A program made the translations under genes and the position numbers. From assembly GCF_004770765.1 (NCBI RefSeq), contig NZ_RQFK01000008.1, positions 1-30,207 on the forward strand: a stretch of 30,207 nucleotides of DNA, read 5' to 3'. Origin of the DNA: Leptospira noumeaensis (GTDB lineage Bacteria; Spirochaetota; Leptospiria; Leptospirales; Leptospiraceae). Shown piece by piece: positions 24,136 through 30,207 of the stretch (its first letter is position 1; each line of letters begins with the position of its first letter). The notes under the pieces were generated by a model that was not told where the DNA came from, searched no databases, and worked only from the letters and a program-made list of their open reading frames with translations.

Positions 24136-24594
24136 GAGAAATAACACCTTTCTATCTCGCTTGCTTCAGTTTGCAATTTTTGTATAAGCAATCTCTTCTA
24201 TAAAAGAGAAGGATTCCTTACGTCTTCGTGATCGATAAATCATTGATATTTGGAGTAAAGTCTTTGTTCTAAATAAGAATTCGATGACTTCCATTAGTTT
24301 TTTGTCTCTAAAATCGATCTAGTTTGCAACCAGCGTCCAACTTAACGAACATTTTGTTCAATATTGTAGTTTTGGCGAGGCTCACCCTGCTTCAGCGAAG
24401 TCCCCTATTTCCCAGTCCTGCCAGCGTCCCATCCGGGTCCGACTGGCGAGCTTCGGCCATCCCTGGCCTCGCCGCCGTGGGAAACAGGGAACTTGGGGAA
24501 GAGAAAAAACCGATTTATCCAACTGGGTTGGCGTAGCAATATTGTGTGCGGAATAAAGTTTGGTTAAAAATTGTATCTTCTGACTAAATTAACT
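24136..24594. repeat. GC-rich palindromic element
   Basis: Most of this gap is AT-rich, but 24374-24495 is strikingly GC-rich. GGCGAGGC (24374-24381) matches GCCTCGCC (24466-24473), and an 18-base arm at 24397-24414 (GAAGTCCCCTATTTCCCA) pairs with 24478-24495 with three mismatches. The two stems interlock, so they cannot both form simply. AATATTGT occurs at both sides of the element. Possibly a dispersed repeat with a folded recombination site; no ORF is credible. Confidence 0.55.
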
Positions 24595-25320
24595 TCAAGG
24601 ATCACTGAGTGATTTACCTTGTTTTTTTAACTCCAAATAAACTTTGCTTTCGTTCTCCATATACCTTTTACCTGCTTCAGATTCTTCTTTAAGACGCAGT
24701 TTATATTCTGTGATTGCATCATCATAGAGTTCAGGAAGTTCGTTAATACAATGCTCCATAGTATTGTATCGTTTGCTATTCTCATTGTCATGAGGAAAGA
24801 CAGGTATTGTATAACGCGCCACCCGTTTAAAAAGCCTATCATCGCCACCCTTTCTACTATTAAAAGCAGAGTAGTCATCATTATTTGCCTTTTCTTCAAT
24901 GGTTTCGCTATTCGATGAGATATAGATGTAGCTTTTTTCATCTGTTTTTCTTGGAGATTTACCAACAAAGATAAAAATCCTACCCCCATTTTGGGATTTC
25001 ACATACAAATATTTATCATCTTCGTATAACGGAATTTCAATGATCGGTTTTTTCATTACATAGTTTTCATTATAAAAGGCTGCCCTGAGTTTTTTATTTA
25101 AAAAATCTATTTCCAGACAATACCTTGGGTCTATCCGTAACTCATCTTCCGTAAAAGAGACATTTGCTACTTCTGCAATCGTATGACCAACTTCATAAAT
25201 AGTTGGTCTATTTACTTCCACAGTTAGTCCTCGGTATTTCTTACACGAAGTCGAGAGTAATGAGATTGTTAGAAATCCGGAAAGGATTAAAAGTATTTTT
25301 TTTTTGCTTACTTTCATCAT
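24595..25320 (-). CDS. Lipoprotein coupled to giant gene 2; candidate immunity protein
   Basis: 241 residues with a lipoprotein signal (KKKILLILSGFLTISLLSTSC, Cys26). The mature part has beta-rich segments (KYLYVKSQNGGRIFIFVG, KSYIYISSNSE) and a Glu/Lys-rich helical tail. I do not recognise a domain, and it has no SH3b and no visible similarity to the lipoprotein after giant gene 1. The start codon overlaps the stop of the giant gene by ATGA (25317-25320); a second Met directly follows. Same position, same coupling and same destination as the other lipoprotein, but another sequence: the pattern expected of cognate immunity proteins. That role is inference. Confidence 0.8.
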   Translation of the reverse strand: MMKVSKKKILLILSGFLTISLLSTSCKKYRGLTVEVNRPTIYEVGHTIAEVANVSFTEDELRIDPRYCLEIDFLNKKLRAAFYNENYVMKKPIIEIPLYEDDKYLYVKSQNGGRIFIFVGKSPRKTDEKSYIYISSNSETIEEKANNDDYSAFNSRKGGDDRLFKRVARYTIPVFPHDNENSKRYNTMEHCINELPELYDDAITEYKLRLKEESEAGKRYMENESKVYLELKKQGKSLSDP

Positions 25321-28300
25321 TTCGCCCTAACATCCGTTGTGAATAAACGCAATATATTGAGCCCCTTTCCAGGTTCGACACTGCCATGGTTCAGATCTAA
25401 CCAGTCTACATCTTGACGAACTGAAGAAGAATGATCATTTATCCGTATTGAAAGCTGTCCGTTATTCATGTAGACTCTTCCTAATGTAAAATGGTCGTGA
25501 TCTCCATCGCCGTCCGTATCGATGCTAACTTGGACTACGCTTCCTTCTGTAACTCGTCCCGCATCAAAGGCACGTTTAAGTTTATTGCTCAGTTCAACGT
25601 CGTTCACTGGTCTTGTATCATATGTTTTAGTTTCACTACTTGGATCCCAATAGTATCGTCCTTCCGTAATCTGGTTCTGAGCCACGATTGGCACACCCTT
25701 AGAAAAATCTACATCTCCCATTTTTAGTGTTTTTTCCATGTATTGCGCAAAACTTCCTTGGAAGTTTCCATTCATGACTCCCATGCCATAATTAGAAAAC
25801 AATTTGCAAATTTCGTCACCAAATTGATTCCCTAAATCAGTACTAGTAGCGGAGTCGTTGAATAGAAACTTTTTGATTTCGTTAAAGCGAGTTTTGTAGG
25901 CCTTTGAATCGGTTTCACTTAGTCCAGCGGGAGGATTAAACTCGAAACCTTCTCCGTTCGGATATTTGTTTCGCAGATACTCGACTGTTGCCCCCATTTG
26001 AAGCTTTATACCTTTGTCATTTGGACCTTGGGTATGAGTTAGAGGATTCGTAATATCCGTGTACATTTCATTTATTTTTCGTTCTCTATCATCACCTGAT
26101 AATCCGTCTAGGGAGGAGAGATCATAAACTTTAAATGTTTCTTTTATAGTTGCTCGAATTCTATCTCCGTTTTCAGGTGCAGGCTTAATTTTCTTTTTCT
26201 CCGCATCAGAAAGCTTATTGTAATCATCAAATGCCTTATCGGCTTTAGCTGCCAAAGCTTCGTATTTATCAGTGATGTTTTTTGCAAATGTTGTATTGAG
26301 TGGATCAAAGGAGTTCGTTGTCGGCTCCTTAAACCTTCCCAAATTTGAATCATATCCGAGGTCTCTCTTTATTGGGTTTCCAGCAGCATCAAATAGCGTT
26401 GTTTTAGGGTCTGTATAAGATTTATTTCCGAAAATACTGTCTTTGATAGTGAAGGTGGTTTCTTTAATCTTTCCATCTTCCCTGAAAGTCAAGGCCTGTA
26501 ATTTCCCATCCTTCTCTCTGACAAAGTATTCAACACCATTAATGAGTTCTTTTCTATAAACATAGCCACTTACTGTTATCGGTTGATCACTTTCCAGGAA
26601 CCTTTTAATAGTTTCTTTACTAAAGACAAATTCTCCGAATTTATTTTTCTCTCGTTTAATGGTTTTCTTTTCTAAGAATAATGCATAATCCCTGATTGCT
26701 TTGTCGAGTTTTGCAAGGTTAGCGTCTTGTTCAGCAGTTATTTTTGTATCTTTGGTGTTATCCGATAATAAATTTTGATTTTGTAATTCAAGCATAGATT
26801 GCTTGAGATTTAAATAAGTGGCTTTATCTTCTGGCGAAAGATAGGATAGAAAGATTTGCTCATCTTCATCACTTCGGAGGATATCTAACTCCTCCGGAGT
26901 ATTGCCGTCCTCATCTTCCCTCTTCCTGTTCGGTTCTGTAGCGACGACATTTTGGTTAGGATTAGGCGGTGTCGTAGGTGAATTACCCCCAACAGGAGTG
27001 GTTCCAATACCGTAAAGCAGAGCAAGTCCACCTGCGAGAGATCCACCAATTCCAATAGCATAGTCGATGGCAGTATTCATATTGGTATCTATATAGTTTC
27101 CCATGTCCGCAAAGAATGCCTCAATGGCGTTAGAGTTTTCTTTTGGTAGGTTGGCAACAGCCTGGTTAAAATCATTATCACTCATATTCGCAACTTGATC
27201 CGCAGAATAGCTTCCACTGGCAACAAGCCTTGCGGTGTTCTGGTCTTTTTGAGTTTTATCTTGTGCTTCGTTAATGTTTTGCTCAGCGAAGTTCATTTCA
27301 TCCATTTGGAACCCATTAGGCCCATTAGTAGCAATGCTAACACCAGTCACTTCAGCAGAAGTAGACATCCCATCTCTGCTAATCGTAGTAGTTAAACCCA
27401 TAGTCGAGTCAGGATCAGTATACCCAAGACTTGCCGATAACCCAGAACCAGCCATATCATAGTTAACACCGAGGTTCCAACCTTCCCTAGGCCCTTTTCC
27501 CGCATTGTAGTTTAATCCGACAGTAGCCTCACCATTGGTGGTAATATTTGTAGTCACTTGTATGTTTTCTGTTAAACTAGCAGATCCTTGGACAGTCGTA
27601 TTGCCTCTTTGTGAGAATGAGATACTTGCGTTTGCCGTTGTATTTCCAAGACCAATCATCCCACCCCAACCGTTTTCTGGATGATATGTAACTCCGAGAC
27701 CGGGAGTCATACCTCCAAGGAAAGAGGTTTTGATTCCTTTTAGCATATCGCTCTTTACAACACCACCAATCAGTCCGTTGGCGATTCCAGCAAGGATACC
27801 CTCTGGTCCGTTTTTAGCACCAGCTGCTCCCTGAATGACTGCGTTCGCAATCGCTTGGCCTGTGTTCATTACAGCAGAACTGGTAATACCAAAGAATCCA
27901 TTGACTGCTGTTCCAATCGATTGCAAGACGCTACCGACACCGGTAAGAATCCCACTGGCACCCAAAGTAACAACTAGCGAAGCCGCAGTGACTAAGGTTT
28001 GTTCAATTGCATTTGCTTGTGCTTTTTTATCACTCTGTCTTGTTTTATAATCTCCATACCCTTTGCTGATAAATCCTTTGGCAATGCTTGGATCAATTCC
28101 AAGAGTCGCTGCCATCTGATCGGCAAGAGCCCTTTTCCCCAACTCTTCAATGACTCTATCTTTGTCTTTGATGTTGAGTAGTTCACTAGTAAAACTAGTT
28201 CCAGTAGCCTTCATCCCATACATTTGCTCTGAGATCCCCAAACTTGCCAGGCTCGCACTGGAAGGTTCCAAAGACCCTCCACTCACCAATTGATTTGCTT

Positions 28301-30206
28301 GGGAAATAGACTTTTGGAATTCTGCTTGGGTAACTCCAGTTGCGATCACAGCGGTCTTCATAATACCACCGGCAACACCAACCACTTGGCTTAGTCCATC
28401 AACGACTGGATTTTTTGTAATGGCCCTTCTTGCTTTTTTAGCATCCCGCGCACTGGCAAAATCACTCACCCCAGCACTCACAATTTCCATTGGTAAACCA
28501 GTAGCACTAGCAATTGCTTGTGAAGCAGCGGACTTAGCAAGAGAGACTTCGTTTGCTTTGATCTCTTTGATGCGATTGGCTTGGGCATTCTTACGTTCCA
28601 ATAGGGCATCTACTTTATCAGGGCCTATAACTGCGTTACCGAGTGCAACGACATAAGTCATTGCATTTCCCATCAATGCACTACTGAGTCCACCGGTTGC
28701 GTTGTTCAAGAAATCCACGGCGCCACCGAAATTCTTTCTAACAACATTTTCGATGGCTTGTATGGGGTTACTGAGAGAGACAAAGTTACTACGAGACTCA
28801 ATCCTTTTGGCTTCGACACGACCTTTCATGAAGTCGATGAGCATACTCGCCATTTGTAGATCTTCTTCGCTACCACCAGTAGCAGAGATCCAAGCCTTAG
28901 CGAGCTCCATGTTGATGTGATCTTCTATTTTGCCTTTGATGGTAGATTGTATACCAGCAGCACCACCGGTAAAGTAAGCAAGAGCTAGTTCTTGGATGAG
29001 AGAATCATTTTTTTCTTGAGTCGTCTTTCTTTCTTGGAAAGCCTTTTCGTTAGCCGCTTCTGTTTTGCGGATGCTAGTGGTAGCATTGCCAACAGCAACA
29101 CCATCTTTGCTCAGGTTTGTATAAAGATCATTGAGTGCATTGCTACTCGCATCAGCAAAAGACTGCCAGTCAGAATCTTCCCAAACATCAAATAGTCCCT
29201 TGTTTGTCGGAGCACTCACCATCTCTAGATTGGATAAACTGATGTGACGAACCTCATCCTTCTTCCCAGAATAGTATCCGTTGGCATCACGACCAGCAAT
29301 GGTTCCATCACTAATCCTTTTGGTAAGAGTGACTACGTTACTCACTTCATTAATGGAATAATCAAACTCCTTTACGAGGAGTGTAGTACAAGAACCCTCT
29401 GTGGGATTGGCAAAACACTTACCAAAGTCTTTCTTCTGGTCTTCAGTAAGGGTTTTGTAGTCGGCTTGTCCAGACAGGATCTTCTCTTCCAAAGTCAAAC
29501 TTTTGACTATCTTCCCATTCAAGTATTCCAACCCTTGGCTCTTTAACTGTGCGATCTCAGATTGGAATTTAGCATCAAATGCTTCCTGGTAGTCTTTGCA
29601 ACCTTTACATTGGTAAGAGTTCATTTGATCCAAATAGGCTTGGTTAGTGGAAGACAAGTTGGTTTCTGCTCTGGTATCCCAGTTCACAACATAAGCATAT
29701 TGGTTGATTAACTTCTGTTGTTCAATCCTCTGCATGTTTTCATTGTTTTCGTTGGCAGAGAGAACTTGTGAGTATTGGTATACTCCATTAGTCGTTTCTT
29801 GGAAATGATTGAAGACATCTTTCCCATTCACAGAAAGAGAAGTGTCTACTTTTTTCTCTGAAGCAGCACCTAATATAGAATAAGATCCACCAGATCCAGA
29901 AACAGGAGAAAAACTCCCCACTCCAAATGCGGATCCTATTTTGTTTTCTATGTAGTTTGTAGTTCCTTTGAGGAAGTTTTCTTGGATGGATCGAACAGTA
30001 CCACCTACTCCCGTAAATCCCCCAGGACTTCCACCCGCATAGAATTTACCCTCATCTGGACTTGTCGGAGTGAAGGCCATTGGTGCAGGAGGTTCTGCAT
30101 CAAACTTTCTTTGAGACAACTGGTCAATTGCGTTGTCAAATTTAGATACAATATAACTAGTGTTAGTGGCAATATTCCCAGTTCCAACTCCATTTACAGT
30201 AGCATT
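25317..30206 (-). CDS. TIGR04388-family giant protein, copy 2, with Cys/His papain-like C-terminal domain (5' partial)
   Basis: Open to the right window edge; the first in-window start candidate is a TTG at 30119, from which residues are counted. Residues ~1-430 are nearly the same as copy 1, ~430-800 diverged, then similar again up to the hydrophobic segment IGIGGSLAGGLALLYGIG and TEPNRKREDEDGNT (~1060). The remaining ~540 residues are unrelated to copy 1. The end has C1438 in DEICKLFSNYGMGVMNG, H1543 in GDGDHDHFTLGRVY and D1562 in IRINDHSS, a Cys-His-Asp order of papain-fold or C39-like peptidases and cell-wall amidases. The DTDGDGDHD stretch might also hold calcium. The stop overlaps the next lipoprotein start. 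Family from memory; catalytic reading is tentative. Confidence 0.85.
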   Translation of the reverse strand, partial: NATVNGVGTGNIATNTSYIVSKFDNAIDQLSQRKFDAEPPAPMAFTPTSPDEGKFYAGGSPGGFTGVGGTVRSIQENFLKGTTNYIENKIGSAFGVGSFSPVSGSGGSYSILGAASEKKVDTSLSVNGKDVFNHFQETTNGVYQYSQVLSANENNENMQRIEQQKLINQYAYVVNWDTRAETNLSSTNQAYLDQMNSYQCKGCKDYQEAFDAKFQSEIAQLKSQGLEYLNGKIVKSLTLEEKILSGQADYKTLTEDQKKDFGKCFANPTEGSCTTLLVKEFDYSINEVSNVVTLTKRISDGTIAGRDANGYYSGKKDEVRHISLSNLEMVSAPTNKGLFDVWEDSDWQSFADASSNALNDLYTNLSKDGVAVGNATTSIRKTEAANEKAFQERKTTQEKNDSLIQELALAYFTGGAAGIQSTIKGKIEDHINMELAKAWISATGGSEEDLQMASMLIDFMKGRVEAKRIESRSNFVSLSNPIQAIENVVRKNFGGAVDFLNNATGGLSSALMGNAMTYVVALGNAVIGPDKVDALLERKNAQANRIKEIKANEVSLAKSAASQAIASATGLPMEIVSAGVSDFASARDAKKARRAITKNPVVDGLSQVVGVAGGIMKTAVIATGVTQAEFQKSISQANQLVSGGSLEPSSASLASLGISEQMYGMKATGTSFTSELLNIKDKDRVIEELGKRALADQMAATLGIDPSIAKGFISKGYGDYKTRQSDKKAQANAIEQTLVTAASLVVTLGASGILTGVGSVLQSIGTAVNGFFGITSSAVMNTGQAIANAVIQGAAGAKNGPEGILAGIANGLIGGVVKSDMLKGIKTSFLGGMTPGLGVTYHPENGWGGMIGLGNTTANASISFSQRGNTTVQGSASLTENIQVTTNITTNGEATVGLNYNAGKGPREGWNLGVNYDMAGSGLSASLGYTDPDSTMGLTTTISRDGMSTSAEVTGVSIATNGPNGFQMDEMNFAEQNINEAQDKTQKDQNTARLVASGSYSADQVANMSDNDFNQAVANLPKENSNAIEAFFADMGNYIDTNMNTAIDYAIGIGGSLAGGLALLYGIGTTPVGGNSPTTPPNPNQNVVATEPNRKREDEDGNTPEELDILRSDEDEQIFLSYLSPEDKATYLNLKQSMLELQNQNLLSDNTKDTKITAEQDANLAKLDKAIRDYALFLEKKTIKREKNKFGEFVFSKETIKRFLESDQPITVSGYVYRKELINGVEYFVREKDGKLQALTFREDGKIKETTFTIKDSIFGNKSYTDPKTTLFDAAGNPIKRDLGYDSNLGRFKEPTTNSFDPLNTTFAKNITDKYEALAAKADKAFDDYNKLSDAEKKKIKPAPENGDRIRATIKETFKVYDLSSLDGLSGDDRERKINEMYTDITNPLTHTQGPNDKGIKLQMGATVEYLRNKYPNGEGFEFNPPAGLSETDSKAYKTRFNEIKKFLFNDSATSTDLGNQFGDEICKLFSNYGMGVMNGNFQGSFAQYMEKTLKMGDVDFSKGVPIVAQNQITEGRYYWDPSSETKTYDTRPVNDVELSNKLKRAFDAGRVTEGSVVQVSIDTDGDGDHDHFTLGRVYMNNGQLSIRINDHSSSVRQDVDWLDLNHGSVEPGKGLNILRLFTTDVRAK

Positions 30207-30207
30207 T
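30133..30207 (-). repeat. Terminal inverted repeat of the window, right end
   Basis: Exact reverse complement of bases 1-75. Inside base 30133 the two copies begin to differ. Confidence 0.95.

Noticed and set aside
24324..24536. 70-residue ORF over the GC-rich palindrome
   Set aside because: Its coding look results from the GC-rich repeat; no start signal and no protein features.
1..30207. Window considered as a complete linear or circular plasmid
   Set aside because: The giant genes are open at both edges and the terminal match is inverted, which does not fit circular closure; a linear hairpin replicon cannot be argued from 75 bases within coding sequence.

Overview
The window looks like Leptospira. 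The two giant genes at its ends match the family I remember as TIGR04388, which I know only from Leptospira. The lipoproteins have Leptospira-style signal peptides, and base composition is low to moderate GC with TTG/GTG starts. I cannot name the species. The stretch is an accessory island: it carries insertion sequences, an ArdC antirestriction gene, two Hip toxin-antitoxin modules, an HUH Rep-like gene and a possible defence cassette, and no housekeeping genes.

Layout. The ends are inverted copies of one another. On the left (2-6336, +) is a TIGR04388 giant gene, open at the window edge, whose stop codon overlaps the start of a lipoprotein gene (ATGA). On the right (24595-30206, -) a second giant gene is coupled to a different lipoprotein gene in the same way. 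The two giants share most of their N-terminal ~1080 residues, but diverge completely after the shared motif TEPNRKREDEDGNT. Copy 1 then ends in a domain with the H-x(6)-D and HxH pattern of LAS/M15 peptidoglycan peptidases. Copy 2 ends in a domain with a Cys/His/Asp pattern like papain-fold amidases. I read this as polymorphic toxin-immunity organisation. The inversion is nested: an 88-base repeat (6437-6524 and 22763-22850) and a pair of winged-helix paralogues (7207-7758 and 21806-22336) lie inside the giant genes, also in opposite orientation. A broken third piece of TIGR04388 lies at 6531-6681.

Between the arms, from left to right: a lipoprotein gene, a SLOG-like small ORF, ardC, and a convergent gene of possible uracil-DNA-glycosylase fold. 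Two IS481-type elements follow in tandem, the first decayed and the second intact. Next come a small basic ORF, a GHKL ATPase / STAS-like (DUF4325) / membrane protein cassette, a tripartite hipBST operon with three operator-like palindromes exactly 40 bp apart, and an HTH gene plus HUH Rep-like gene with hairpins and short repeats. A classical hipBA pair, the second winged-helix gene, an unrelated integrase-type transposase and a GC-rich palindromic element complete the middle.

How the parts may work together (inference): the outer genes would be contact or secreted peptidoglycan-targeting toxins protected by cognate lipoproteins. The middle is a cargo zone of stabilisation and defence functions around remnants of a replicon. 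Recombination between the inverted giant genes could flip the ~20 kb interior. The first and last 75 bases of the window are exact reverse complements, so the window may be a contig cut at a collapsed repeat.
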